Part shown: piece by piece, positions 1 to 10,974 of the stretch
How positions within the stretch are numbered: position 1 is the stretch's first letter
Layout: each line of letters starts with the position of its first letter
DNA from: Caprella mutica
Taxonomy: Eukaryota > Arthropoda > Malacostraca > Amphipoda > Caprellidae
Direction of reading: 5' to 3'
DNA length: 64,000 bases
Assembly: GCA_947561585.1 (NCBI GenBank)
Contig: CANNZV010001613.1
Location: 73,785-137,784 of the forward strand
Made by a program: the position numbers and the translations under genes
The notes under the pieces: model-generated
Told to the model about the DNA's origin: nothing
Database searches by the model: none
The model's input: the letters and a program-made list of their open reading frames with translations, nothing else

Positions 1-4
1 AGCC

Positions 5-3000
5 TTGCCACTTGTCCATGCTAACAGCAACATTCCTACGTCCAAGTCTGAAGTAGCCACTCCTCAGATCGTTCGCGCTCATCCTCACCTTCGAAAGTTT
101 TCAAGAAACTTCATTGACATCGATAACTCTGCAGAAGTTCTTCTACTGATCGGTCGAGACGCAGGAGAATGCATGTTTACAAGGTGCTACGGAAATTACC
201 CACCCTTCGTTCATCACACCGCACTTGGATGGGCACTCGTAGGTTCTAGCTGTACTCAAGATAATTCGAATGTGTTTAAGTCCGTACTCAAAACAAGCCT
301 AAAGATGGAACACATGTCTTCTCAGGGTTTCACAAAAACTAAGCGATGGTGTCTCTCAGAGGATGAATTATTTGCAGAACATAAGAACGATGAACAAATT
401 GGCCTATCGCAACACGACGAACAGTTCTTGAAAGAATTGAACACTGGTGTCTGTATCAATGAGCGAGGTAACATAGAATTACCTCTTCCATTCAAGATTA
501 AGGACCCCATTCTGCCTGACAATCGATTCGAAGTACTTAAAAGAACGTCCAACACCCTCAAAAGGCTTTTAAAGGATCCAAGTAAGTTGAACAATTGCTT
601 GAAAGTCATGCAAAAGTACTATGATGCAGGTCATGTCGAGATTGTTGGCGAAAATGAACAGCAACCAAAAAGACCAGGTCATGCTAATTGGATACCAGTT
701 TTCCCGGTGATCCATGCCAAGAAGAATAAAGTGCGGTTGGTTTTTGACAGCTCCGCACAATACAAAGGAACTTGCCTTAATGAACACCTTCTACAAGGTC
801 CAGACATCAACAATCCTTTGAAAGATGTTCTCATTGGTTTTCGGAACGGTTCAGTCGGATTCTCTGCTGATGTGGAAACAATGTTTCATAATTTCAACAT
901 TACACCAAATCACAAAGACTATGTCCGCTTCTATTGGTTTAGGGACAACGACAGCTCTAAAGATATATGCCAATTTCGAGCTACGGTTCACATTTTTGGG
1001 AATTGTTCTAGTCCAGCCGTTGCTAGTTTTGGCCTGAGATACGCTGCTAATATGAACAACGACATGAGACACGTGCAAGATTTTATTCAAAATCAGTTCT
1101 ATGTCGATGATGGAATCTCTTGTTCGGATACGCCGGAGGAAGCTATTTGCATTCTCAAAGACACCAGAGCTGTCCTTTCTAAATGTAATATCAGATTACA
1201 TAAGATATGTTCTTCATCAAAGGACGTCTTGGATGCTTTTCCTCAATCTGAATTAGCTGGGGATTCCAGTACTGTTCCTCTTGAAGAGACTTCAGTCCAA
1301 ACGGCACTCGGCCTAACGTGGGATACTGTCACTGATAGGATAACCATTCGAATTGAAATTCCCGACAGACCCCTTACACGACGTGGAGTTCTCGCAACTG
1401 TTAACTCAGTGTTTGATCCTTTAGGTATTAGCTCACCCGTCGTCCTAGAGGGAAAGTTAATCCAACGTGAACTGTTAACTTCTTCTGCCAACACGACAAC
1501 CGATGATGTTTGGGATTGTGAACTTTCCGATGAACACAAAGAGTTATGGGACACGTGGAAGAGATCATTGACAGAATTGTCCGGCCTTTCTATCCCAAGA
1601 TCTTACAAACCGCCAGATTTTGGTCCCTGCTTCGTTGAATTGCACATCTTCAGTGACGCTTCTATGGAGGGTACTGGTTACGTGGCCTACCTAAGGTTCA
1701 CAAATGAAAATCAGTACCATCATGTTTCCTTTGTTGTTGGTAACTCTAAAATAACTCCAAAGCAACCAACAACAATTCCAAGATTAGAATTATGCGCCGC
1801 ATTAGACGCATCACATGCTGGTTTTTCTATTGCTCAAAAATTAGGAATTGATGAAGATTCTGTGTTCCTCTACTCAGACAGTAACATTGTACTGGGTTAT
1901 CTGAATAACAAGGATAAAAGATTTTCAAAGTACGTGTCTCGTAGAGTAAGAATGATACTTAATTCATTTCCTGCTACTCGATGGAACTACGTATCAACTG
2001 CAGACAACCCGGCTGACATCGCATCACGACCTCAGTCCGTCGAATCTTTACTGAACTCCAGTTGGTTGACGGGCCCTGCATTTCTTTGGATGGGACGTCC
2101 TTCTGGTGACTGCTCCGAACCAAATGAACTGCCTGAAACACTACGAAGTGCCATTGTTTTGAAAAGCACGACTAATCAATGCATCTTCTCCCAACTAGTC
2201 CAAAGACTCAGTTCCTTCTCCAGAATGATAAACGTAGTTCACTCTTTACTCCGTTTCACCAGAAATTCAGTGGACTCCGTGCAACAACGAATTGGATTCC
2301 AACTGGCAACTCGTCCTTCTCCCACACGTGAAGAGGCTACGATGTGCATCATAAGGGATGTCCAACGAGAGTGCTTCCCTGAGATTTTCAAGGGTTCATC
2401 TGCTATCTTAAAATATGAAGAACTAGCCCCCTTTGTCGATGATGGCGTAGTACGTGTCGGAGGTCGCTTATTCTTCTCTGATATTCAGTACTCAAACAAG
2501 TTCCCTCTCCTTCTCCCTAGTAATCACCCTTTCACAACTTCGTTGATTCGCTACTTTCACGAATCTGTTAAACACCAAGGCCGAGTTATTACATTGAGTT
2601 CGATACGCGAAGCAGGTTATTTCATCCTTCATGCTTCATCCACTCTTCGAAAGGTGATCAACGATTGCGTCACGTGTCGAAAGCTTCGTCACTCGTTATC
2701 ACATCAACTAATGAGTAACTTGCCTCGTGATCGACTCACAAGTGCTCCTCCATTCACTTCAACCGGTATGGATGTATTTGGTCCCTACGAGGTTTCCGAA
2801 GGAAACAACACAAGGCGATCAAGTTCAACAAAGAAATATTGGGCTGTCATGTTTACTTGCTTAGCATCACGGTCCACTCATATTGAGCCTCTGCCCTCAT
2901 TAGATACCCCAAGCATGAAGAACGCGCTTCGACGTTTTTTGTGCGTTCGTGGAACCTGCAAGAAATTACGCAGCGATCGCGGCACTAATTTTATTGGTGT

Positions 3001-3703
3001 AAAGAATCAACAAGCTTCATTTTCCCCAGAGGAAATCGTTCAAACTCTCCAGAGCTACAACTGTGACTGGGAACTGACTCCACCCAGAGCGAGTCACTTC
3101 GGCGGAGTCTGGGAAAGACAGATTCAGACTGCTAAACGAATTCTGACCACCTGCCTACACCAATTAGGAACCAGACTTCTCTCCAGGGATGATTTGTGCA
3201 CTTATTTTCAAGAGTGTGCTTGCATAATGAACAATACGCCATTGTGGGAATACTCAGCTAGTCCAAATGATCCCAGACCACTCACTCCTAACATGCTGCT
3301 CACTCTTAAAGAGAACGCTCCCGATTCTCCAGACTCGTACACTGATCGAGATCTGCTCGCATATGGGTCAAAGAGATGGCGCAGAGTCCAATATCTAAGT
3401 GAGCAATTTTGGACACGCTGGCGAACGGATTACCTACAGACTCTTCAGTCCCGAAGAAAGTGGACGTCGACGACTCGATCATTCAGAATCGGCGATGTGG
3501 TTCTTCTGAAAGAAATTAACGTGAAGAGGCACCAGTGGCCCATCGGCAAAATAGTTTCCGTCAAAGTTAGCCATGATGGTCTTATTAGGTCCGTGTCTCT
3601 TGTTACCTCTTCCCGAAACTCCGATGCTGTTCGCGAACTTTCTCGCCCTATCACTGAACTTGCTCTCCTTGTCCCTGTAGATTATGATTGTTCGGAATCC
3701 TAG
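5..3703 (+). CDS. BEL/Pao retrotransposon pol polyprotein (5' partial)
   Basis: Polyprotein of a BEL/Pao LTR retrotransposon, which copies element RNA into DNA and integrates it. The frame is open for 1232 codons and enters from the left edge, so gag and the start of pol lie outside the window. Domains in order: end of a DUF1758-type aspartic protease (LIGRDAGE about residue 48, HTALGWALVG about 73); reverse transcriptase with FSADVE (about 286) and the YVDD box (about 366); RNase H with HIFSDAS (about 549), YSDSN (about 624) and ADNPADIASR (about 667); HHCC-like integrase zinc region (HESVKHQG about 853, CVTC about 888); integrase core with D in GMDVFGP (about 921), D in SDRGTNF (about 990) and E in GGVWERQ (about 1033); C-terminal DUF5641-like domain to the TAG stop. 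No internal stop or frameshift, so the copy is young or active. The first visible Met is not the true start. Confidence 0.93.
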   Translation: MPLVHANSNIPTSKSEVATPQIVRAHPHLRKFSRNFIDIDNSAEVLLLIGRDAGECMFTRCYGNYPPFVHHTALGWALVGSSCTQDNSNVFKSVLKTSLKMEHMSSQGFTKTKRWCLSEDELFAEHKNDEQIGLSQHDEQFLKELNTGVCINERGNIELPLPFKIKDPILPDNRFEVLKRTSNTLKRLLKDPSKLNNCLKVMQKYYDAGHVEIVGENEQQPKRPGHANWIPVFPVIHAKKNKVRLVFDSSAQYKGTCLNEHLLQGPDINNPLKDVLIGFRNGSVGFSADVETMFHNFNITPNHKDYVRFYWFRDNDSSKDICQFRATVHIFGNCSSPAVASFGLRYAANMNNDMRHVQDFIQNQFYVDDGISCSDTPEEAICILKDTRAVLSKCNIRLHKICSSSKDVLDAFPQSELAGDSSTVPLEETSVQTALGLTWDTVTDRITIRIEIPDRPLTRRGVLATVNSVFDPLGISSPVVLEGKLIQRELLTSSANTTTDDVWDCELSDEHKELWDTWKRSLTELSGLSIPRSYKPPDFGPCFVELHIFSDASMEGTGYVAYLRFTNENQYHHVSFVVGNSKITPKQPTTIPRLELCAALDASHAGFSIAQKLGIDEDSVFLYSDSNIVLGYLNNKDKRFSKYVSRRVRMILNSFPATRWNYVSTADNPADIASRPQSVESLLNSSWLTGPAFLWMGRPSGDCSEPNELPETLRSAIVLKSTTNQCIFSQLVQRLSSFSRMINVVHSLLRFTRNSVDSVQQRIGFQLATRPSPTREEATMCIIRDVQRECFPEIFKGSSAILKYEELAPFVDDGVVRVGGRLFFSDIQYSNKFPLLLPSNHPFTTSLIRYFHESVKHQGRVITLSSIREAGYFILHASSTLRKVINDCVTCRKLRHSLSHQLMSNLPRDRLTSAPPFTSTGMDVFGPYEVSEGNNTRRSSSTKKYWAVMFTCLASRSTHIEPLPSLDTPSMKNALRRFLCVRGTCKKLRSDRGTNFIGVKNQQASFSPEEIVQTLQSYNCDWELTPPRASHFGGVWERQIQTAKRILTTCLHQLGTRLLSRDDLCTYFQECACIMNNTPLWEYSASPNDPRPLTPNMLLTLKENAPDSPDSYTDRDLLAYGSKRWRRVQYLSEQFWTRWRTDYLQTLQSRRKWTSTTRSFRIGDVVLLKEINVKRHQWPIGKIVSVKVSHDGLIRSVSLVTSSRNSDAVRELSRPITELALLVPVDYDCSES

Positions 3704-3710
3704 AGATCCG

Positions 3711-3922
3711 AGTGGGGAGTGTTCCGATAATATATTTCTCTTTTATTTTTCTTTCCTCGTTGTATTACTTTTATTCTAATTCACACTTGAACCAAGACTG
3801 TAGTGCAAACATTAATATAACGTCATACAACCACCACATTCCTTCCCCTCTCACTTGTTACACGGCACTCGTCACGGGAGGTTATCGCTCCGCCTCTCCT
3901 TAAACTAAAACGTAAGTTAACA
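3711..3922 (+). repeat. Polypurine tract and candidate 3' LTR of the BEL/Pao element
   Basis: Seven bases after the pol stop lies the purine run agtggggag (3711-3719), a normal plus-strand primer for this class. It is followed at 3720 by TGTTCCGATA, a typical LTR start. The first matching inverted end downstream is AACA at 3919-3922, which gives a short LTR of about 203 bp. The 5' start is well supported. The 3' end is a guess, because the 5' LTR and the upstream target duplication are outside the window. Confidence 0.5.
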
Positions 3923-4576
3923 AGCCAAATATTATAAACCCCAACCATATTTATTATTTCATTAATGTTTAAAAGATGATATTACGTTCATATGTCATTT
4001 TCCTTTAATACTTTGTTTTTAGGCATTATTGCTGTGTTTCATAATAAGAAGTCATTATTTATAACATATCTCTGTTGTGTTGCATTTTGTTATATAGATG
4101 ATGTATTTTTTATTATGTATTTTATTTTATAGAAATGTAAGATATATTTTTTATTTTAGGTCACTGATCCATGTTGTCACTAAGAAGTACATATGAGCAC
4201 ATAAGAAGCGTGTTTTTCCCTTTCCTTACGGCTAACGTAATAAAACCAATGTTAAAATTGTGAACTAAATTTAATAGTGAAGCCTGCAGTCTATAGGTGC
4301 AGCCACATGTGTTCTTTCTCTATCCTGAAGTTGTCTGTGGTAAATGGAAGAGAAGGCAATTCTTGGACTTGAACCAACTGCACGTTTCTTTCATCTTCAT
4401 TCAGCTCCCAAAGCTTTTCCCTTATTTGCCTAAATTCCGGTCCACCTTTGTCTTCCTGCAGCACATCCACCAATAATCTGCTGTCAGTGGCCAGAACCAC
4501 TCTACTCCATTTATTTCTGTTGCCTGTTTCCTTTTACGTCACAGACTTTGGTAACTGTACAGTGTACATCGAGTAG
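3923..4576. other. Intergenic; one unidentified minus-strand ORF
   Basis: AT-rich sequence between the BEL element and the nested transposons. On the minus strand, 4291-4500 encodes 69 residues beginning MVLATDSRLL with a charged middle (EKLWELNEDE). Its composition looks more protein-like than chance reading frames here. I do not recognise it; it could be a relic exon or transposon fragment. Confidence 0.4.
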
Positions 4577-4763
4577 GTTTTTACGGTGACAAAAATTTTG
4601 CCCGGCGGAATTTTGCCAGGCGGATTTTTGCCCGGCAGAATGCTCCCCGTGGATTATATATTTTTATTTTTAAATTGGTAAATTAAAAATTTTAAATGTG
4701 AGATGAAATTTACATAAATATGAATCAATTTAATGTAACTTTAACATATTGTACTAGAACAAG

Positions 4764-6128
4764 GGGAACAGAACAAAATCCCCCTCAGGACAAAATCCCC
4801 CTCCGGACAAAAGCCCCCTCCGGACAAAAGCCCTCTCCGGACAAAAGCCCCCTCGGGACATAATCCTTCTCCGGACAAAATCCCCCTCCAGACAAATCCC
4901 TTCTCCGGACAAAAATATCCCTCTGGATGCAGACAGACAGACTTTGATAAGTTTAGAAGACATGTTGTTTACAAACAAAGTATCAAGAAAATGCTGACTT
5001 TACAGTTGGATGCGCGAGATAGCAGCATTATCTTTTGTTCCTACTGACGATATTGAAACTGTTTTTTACACATTATCTGATCTAATTCCGGAAGGAAGAG
5101 TTCAGATATTGAATTATTTTGAGGATGTTTATATTGGGAGGCAATATCGTAAAACACGTCAGCCTCCAACATTTCAAGTATCTTTGTGGAACACCCACAG
5201 TAGAACTAATGACCATGAACCTCGAACTAATAACATCGTCGAAGCTTTGCACAGATGGTTTTTCTCATTGTGTGATTGTTCACATCCACACATTTGGAAG
5301 TTCTTCGACTTAATTAAAACAGAAATTAAATATCAGGACTACTAGGTGACTCAACATAGTTCTGGTCATGAGCCTCAACCTCACAGAAAAAAAAAACGAA
5401 TAAAGAAGATTACGGCCTAATATGAAAAATATTCCCACGAAGATTTATTGCAAAACATTGCAAGCAACTTTAGTAAGATTCTAAAAGCCTTTCCTGTAAT
5501 TTACATTTGACTGTATCAAAAATTTTATCTTGAATTCTTTAATGTTTTGATATTTACCTCCAGATACTAAACTGGAGATAGTGAACTCCAGATCCTCAAC
5601 TATATTATTTGAATTTGATTGCAGCACTGTCCCTTCTAGTTTAGAAGGTATTAACGATATAATTATTTACAGAAAAGTTTCTGTAAATACCTAACTGTTC
5701 TAAAGGCACTTTAATTATTGTTATAATGTAATAATACAAGGCAAATTTTATGATACATTGCCAAATTGCATTTTTATTTCATTATGTTGGACATGGGCAT
5801 GAATTAATTAACTATATTACTATATCATAGTTACCCTGAAAAATCAATGAGACGGTTTTAAATAAAAATTAACAAAATAAACTGTGATTCTTTATTAGTA
5901 AATTTTAAAATAAAATCATTAAACGGTTTATATGAAAATTCCTAACTGTAAAATTATGAGATTATCTTGAATTGATATAAAGACCCAAGGGGGATTTTGT
6001 CCGGAGGGGGATTTTGTCTGGAGGGGGTATTTGTCCGGAGGGGGTATTTGTCCAAAGGGGGTATTTGTCCGAATGGGGTATTTGTACAGAGGGGGATTTT
6101 GTCCGGAGGGGGATTTTGTCCTAGACCC
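4764..6128. mobile_element. Nested MULE-type element with minisatellite ends
   Basis: Inserted inside the left TIR of the outer element. Its ends are arrays of a degenerate 16-18 bp unit around ggacaaaatccccctcc: about 4770-4925 on the left, and in reverse complement about 5988-6125 on the right. Flanks are ctagaacaag (4754-4763) and ctaaaacaag (6129-6138), a 10-bp duplication with one mismatch, fitting the 9-10 bp of Mutator-like elements. The outer element's opposite TIR shows the uninterrupted site. It contains a decayed transposase piece at 5010-5510. Confidence 0.8.
5010..5510 (+). pseudogene. MULE/FLYWCH-type transposase, C-terminal fragment
   Basis: The translation contains TNNIVEALHRWFFSL followed by SHPHIWKFFDLIKTE, the C-terminal signature of insect MULE transposases (family consensus of the type TNN-VE-wH ... 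hP-IWkfi-lik). The frame stops at TAG 5343-5345, but recognisable family sequence continues in the same frame past a second stop (TAA 5418-5420) through YEKYSHEDLLQNIASNF to TGA 5508-5510. The upstream catalytic DDE region is absent. It is therefore a broken remnant that cannot supply transposase, and it identifies the class of the surrounding element. Confidence 0.72.
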
Positions 6129-7066
6129 CTAAAACAAGTTTTTTGAATTAATGTTAAATAGCCACGGTATTGAAAATAAAATGAATTCGAATTTACTGAA
6201 AATAATTACAGAACACCTTATAAATTTACCTGTAATAAATTTTGGCAGTGGTTTAGTTTTAGAAAATACTATATAGTTTGCTATTTTCTAAATATTGTAA
6301 CTTATTTTTTAACTGGTGTTTACAATTCACTTACGGCTTCCTTTGCCTAGTGCTTCGTGACAAACTATGACTTACATTAATAAGATAATATGTTTAATAA
6401 TTTCATTAATGATTTCATAGTTTTCAATCTTACGTTTAGTATTTAATATTTTTACAATAATGAAATATTTTCCACGTGAACCTCATATTATCGACGACAT
6501 TGTGAAAGGGATATGGCAATAGCTGTCCTAATTGGGCAAACTTTATGAATCAACTGATTGTAAATGAAACGCTTCGTCCTACTTTTTTAAGTTGTATAAC
6601 AAACAGAAATTTGTAGAACCACCGATACCTTTTATTGTTACCTACCTGCAGTTATCATGAATAACATTTATAATAACTGTTAAATTGCAACGATCGTATA
6701 GTTTGTTTCTTAAATTATCGAAAATGTTGAATTATTGTTTGTTAGGTTAATCTTAATATGTGAATTCTACCAAACTGTCAAAATATATGTATAACAGTTG
6801 AATCAAAAGATGTTTTGTAATGATTTTAAGTAAATTAAAATTAATTTAGTTTTCAATTTAGTGGCTATTTAACATTAGTTAAATAAAACTTGTTTTAGTA
6901 CAATATGTTTAAGTTACATTAAATTGATTCATATTTGTGTAAATTTCATCTCACATTTTAAACTTTTAATTTAAATTTTCCAATTTAAGAATAAAAATAT
7001 ATAATCCTCGGGGAACATTCCGCAGGGCAAAATTCCGCCGTGCAAAAGTCCTAGAACCGTTTTTAC

Positions 7067-7704
7067 AACCATAAAACTCCTGAGTTATGAAGTTCTGCGT
7101 TATGAAGCACTCGAGTAATGAAGGACCCTGAAGTATTTTATATGTTTATATTATAGAAAACATATACGTTAAGAATTTCGTATTTCCTCAATGACCATCG
7201 TTTTTTTTCCAATATTTTAATCGTAGGAAACTATCAGTGCCCCTGAGATATGAAGTGGCTCTGAGTTATGAAGGAACTAAAACTTCAAAATCAGAAGTTT
7301 CGCTGAACTTCTTCAAACTCTCACCTGTTTATTTTCTTTTAGTCATTTGATGATTTAAGAAAAATTCAACCGCTGTTCCTGATTTTTTTTTCAAGGGTGA
7401 ATTGCTTTTGTTGATTGGCAGCAAAAGCAAAAATGTGTGAAACAAATGAAGCAATTTAAGAATTGCAACCGTAAGTTTTCTGAAAAAAAATTCAAGATGA
7501 ACTCTCTTGTCGAACCTTGACATAGTCTTGACTTTTATACGGAGACATTTGAACAAAAGACAATATTACACTGCTAATCAATTCTCTTAAATTTTGCTGA
7601 ATTTTTTTGAAGACATTCTACAAAAGTAGCATATTCTTCATTGACGTTACTCCCTAATATTTATTTCTCAATATATAATAGAATTAGTAGAAAACAATCC
7701 TTAC
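7067..7704. other. Intergenic or relic intron sequence
   Basis: AT-rich sequence with no coding signal I trust. A short motif recurs four times around gagttatgaag (7081-7125, 7235-7290). The minus-strand ORF at 7329-7556 has no cysteine pattern and does not look like the missing RING2 domain of the adjacent pseudogene. Confidence 0.5.
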
Positions 7705-8440
7705 TCTTTTGAGTTGATTTTATTCTTTTTCTTCCCTTTCATTATTTCTCTCCTCGTTCTAGATAAATTTTCTTTAATTTTCATTTCATGATCACTATGA
7801 GCTTCACCGGAAGATTTCTCAGAGTAATTTTTGGCGACCACTTTTTCAACACCCTCTTCAGAGTTAAAACAATCTTCGATTCCATGCCACACGTTCCTGG
7901 AAAAGAATCACACACACGAAAATGTTACTGATCAAAAATGAGTTTCTCATATATTTTCTGTTGGCTAATTGTTAAATTAAATGTTTATCTATTTTAATTT
8001 GAGTTGGTACACTAACCTACAAATACAACAGAACACATAACCACATTCGGGACAAGCTTCTTCGTCCCCATCCATTGTCAAGGGTTACTGACAATGTAGT
8101 CTGGGACAAGGTTGAGTGTCCCACAATGAACTGATAACAGAATGCAACACTAGACTGTCCCACTTATCGTAGAGCTCTTTCGAAACTAATTCTTCTATCT
8201 GCGTTAGGAAATTGATTATTATTATACCTTTAAAGCATAAAATATTTTATTATTTGCACTGATATACCTGCTTAGGATGAGCTTGTGCTTCACACTTGGG
8301 TGCAGGACACTTCATCTCTAGGATTTCTTCCTTCATTTTAATTTCGAAATAAGGTTTCATGCAATTCTTGCAGAAAATATGATCACACGGCCAGAATTTG
8401 ATGCTGTGCTTTCCTAATCTGTATTCGAAACAAACCATAC

Positions 8441-8550
8441 CCCAGGTAGCAAGCATTATTCCTGGGATATTAAGGGAATAACCCTGGGAAGAAAGATATA
8501 TTCCTAGGATATTCCCTTAATATCCCAGGAATAAATCCTTGCTGCCTGGG
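8441..8550. mobile_element. 110-bp MITE of the CCCAGG family, inside the RNF14-like RING1 exon
   Basis: The ends are CCCAGGTAGCAAG and CTTGCTGCCTGGG (inverted). The interior is palindromic around TGGGATATTAAGGG and TTCCCTTAATATCCCA. It is flanked by AC on both sides (8439-8440, 8551-8552). Removing it rejoins a Cys codon to Met-Val-Cys, giving the C-x2-C start of RING1, so the insertion point is fixed by the coding frame. Diverged relatives lie at 40525-40635 and 61093-61155. Confidence 0.82.
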
Positions 8551-8711
8551 ACATTCATAGCTCTCAGTTTCACATTTCTTTAGAGAAGCTTGGGTATTAA
8601 AATTAATTAGAATATCCAAAACATCAACTTCGTTAAAAGCTTCGACATTAGAATTTATTTTCGATCAAAAGGCAACAGCCGCCATTTTTGTCACGTTTTC
8701 AGTTGTAGAAT

Positions 8712-10279
8712 CTAAACTGCGTCCATTGCTTTATTGCAGATCACTATTTAGTGAATAATTTTAATAATATTGATCGTACAGTAGTGAAACTTTGGTCACT
8801 GGAAGATTGCTTCTATGTTTGTATCTTGCTGAAATATTTTTTGAATCCATGAGAAAATTGGAAAGTTATGAACGTTTATGTATTTTGAAGGCATTTTAAC
8901 TGTCCATCGCTTTATTGCAGCTCTGTGAAAAGGCCAAAAAATTGGCGATTAACTTCTACCGAGAGGGTAGAAAATGTAACAGGTCCTGCAGAAGGGAAGA
9001 CTCTTCTATATTTAGCTAATGAATTTGGGAGGGATAAGAGAAACATAGTTTTTATTGTGGAAGATCCCGACACCAACCCAAGGAGAGATGAGCGCACGAG
9101 GAGAAGCTTTTTCCCCTCGAAATATGTGAAAACTACCCAGGCAGGTTATAAGGCAGCCAAATAACACTAGTGCCTCCATTTTCGACAAGGCTGTCATTGG
9201 TTATTCGTCCAAACAGTGTCTTAAATGAGACGACAAGGAACTTGGACCCCATTTCCAGGCCTCCTATGGACAAGACCCAAAAGGAAAAAGGCATTAGATG
9301 TACACAGAATTAGATGAAAACATACTTCTTACTTGTTCTTTTAACAGATGAGGAAAGAGACACCCTTGATTGTCTGGATGGATGGGTTAAAGTTTGGATC
9401 CTATTGGAGCTGTTTATCCACACTGGTTTCGTCGTCAACAAGAAGGCTGTGGCTTTATGTTCTAAGCGGGCATCATTGGTGAAACGTTGATTGGCCCTTT
9501 CCGAGTACCAGAGAGTGTAAACCTAACAATCCAATCCTACATTGTCTCTTTTGTTGAGTAGTTGTTCCCTTGGCCTAATAGTTTGCAATTATCTCGTTGG
9601 CAAAAGATGATTTTCTTGCATTACTTCGCACAACCTCATGTTTTAAGGGTTACAACTTCTTTCCTCATATCTCTGGGCATCTAGTGAGAGTCTCTCATGA
9701 CTTGATTGCCTTGTTCTCTGGTCTTAAGCCCCATTGAGCCTTTTTGACCGTTTCATTTGAGACATTACATCAGGACTGTTTTGACTTAAGACCAATGACA
9801 GCCTTGTCAAAAATGGAGACACTAGTGTCCTTTAGCTGCCTTATGTCCTGCCTACGTATTTTTGCATATTGCGAGGGGAAATTCTTTTTTATCGTACCCT
9901 CATCTCTCCTTGGGTTTGTTTCGGGATTTTCCAGAAAAGAAACTATTGTTCTCTTAACCCTTCCAAGTTATAAAGCTAAATATAGAAGAGTCCTACCTTC
10001 TGCAAGACCTGCTACAATTTTTACCATCTCGGCAGAAATTAATTTCCCATTTTTTGGCCTTTTCACAGAGCTGCAATAAAGCAATGGACAGTTAAAATGC
10101 CTTCGAAATACATAAACGTTCATAACTTTCCAATTTTCTCATGGATTCACAAAATATTTCAGCAAGATACTAACATATAAGCAATCTTCCAGTGACCGAA
10201 GTTTCACTACTGTACGATCAATATTATCAAAATTATTCACAAAATAGTGATCTGCAATAAAGCGATGGACGCAGTTTAG
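8712..10279. mobile_element. 1.57-kb fold-back/TIR transposon inserted in the RNF14-like exon
   Basis: The arms 8712-about 9240 and about 9745-10279 are reverse complements over more than 500 bp, starting CTAAACTGCGTCCAT. Each arm holds two copies of the motif gtccatcgctttattgcag, about 200 bp apart. The central 0.5 kb is unique, with no transposase. AT flanks each end (8710-8711, 10280-10281), consistent with a 2-bp duplication. The pseudogene frame reads straight through the empty site. Superfamily not recognised. Confidence 0.8.
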
Positions 10280-10974
10280 ATAATTCTCTTTTAATATTTT
10301 AACATTAGATACTTGTTTAAAGTCAGACAGCTTTAATGTATCTGAAGTATCAAGCCAATTCTCTAAGGTTTCCTTTATATGTTCAATTCATAAATAAATA
10401 ATGGAGTCTTTATTTTCTGTCCACATGTTGTGCATCTCGGTTCTTATTTTGTTTAACTGGAAAATAAATTGATCATCTAAACTTATTTGCCTAGGTATAT
10501 TATTTATCAAATTATAATTGTGAGAAAATCTATTCTAGTACTCTGTAAAGATATTTATTGTGAATTATTCTTACTTTAGAAACAGGAATCCAAACCGATT
10601 GCAGGTTGAAATCTGGTGGCTCACGTGAAGGATAATTTTCAAGAAAATTGAACTGGAGAATAAGTGGAGGGAAATATTGTAGTTTGATTTCACTTGTCTC
10701 GGACTTGGATGAACCTGAAAGATTAGGCATTTCATGATTTGTGTTTAGGGATGGAATTATCGATTATGAATAAATAACTGAAGTACTAATCCCTTTACTT
10801 CGAATTATAGTGGTGTTTTTCAGTTGTACAAAATCTCTCTTCAACAGAAAGCAATAATAGTTTCATTTTTAAACTTAATAAGAGACGTGCATATTATTAC
10901 GGTTCCCTGGTAACATTGAGATATTCCCGGAATATTCCCTATATATATCTATATATTCCCTCATTATCCGCTAT

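Larger units (their letters stand above)
4585..7058. mobile_element. TIR DNA transposon (outer element) with long TIRs, interrupted by a nested insertion
   Basis: The ends are GGTGACAAAAATTTTGC on the left and, reverse-complemented, GGTTCTAGGACTTTTGC on the right. The arms match for about 260 bp: 4585-4763 plus its displaced continuation 6129-6225, against 6800-7058. Both tips carry short GC-rich subrepeats of the GCCCGGCGGAATTTT type. The perfect 8-bp sequence gtttttac flanks both sides (4577-4584 and 7059-7066). An 8-bp duplication (9 with one mismatch) suits hAT or MULE elements; the repeat-rich ends favour MULE. No transposase frame belongs to this element, so it looks non-autonomous, about 1.1 kb without the nested insertion. 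Confidence 0.8.
7705..10714 (-). pseudogene. RNF14-like RBR E3 ubiquitin ligase, degenerate and transposon-interrupted
   Basis: Relic exons read in order on the minus strand with GT..AG borders: 10714-10575 (RWD domain, LQYFPPLILQFNF and ENYPSREPPDF), 10456-8268 (rest of RWD, linker, RING1 with CDHIFCKNCMKPYFEIKM), 8198-8017 (IBR, CPECGYVFCCICR), 7896-7705 (VWHGIEDC and a lysine-rich tail, donor after it). The domain order matches animal RNF14. Damage: TGA at 10390-10388 inside RWD, TGA at 8667-8665 in the linker, TAA at 8087-8085 in the IBR, a 1.57-kb transposon at 8712-10279 and a 110-bp MITE at 8441-8550, both inside the second exon. The frame is continuous across both insertions once they and their 2-bp duplications are discounted. 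The first exon and the catalytic RING2 were not found. Either a pseudogene or an old duplicate. Confidence 0.78.

Noticed and set aside
7329..7556. Missing RING2 exon of the RNF14-like relic
   Set aside because: The frame lacks the Cys/His spacing and is Leu/Lys-rich.
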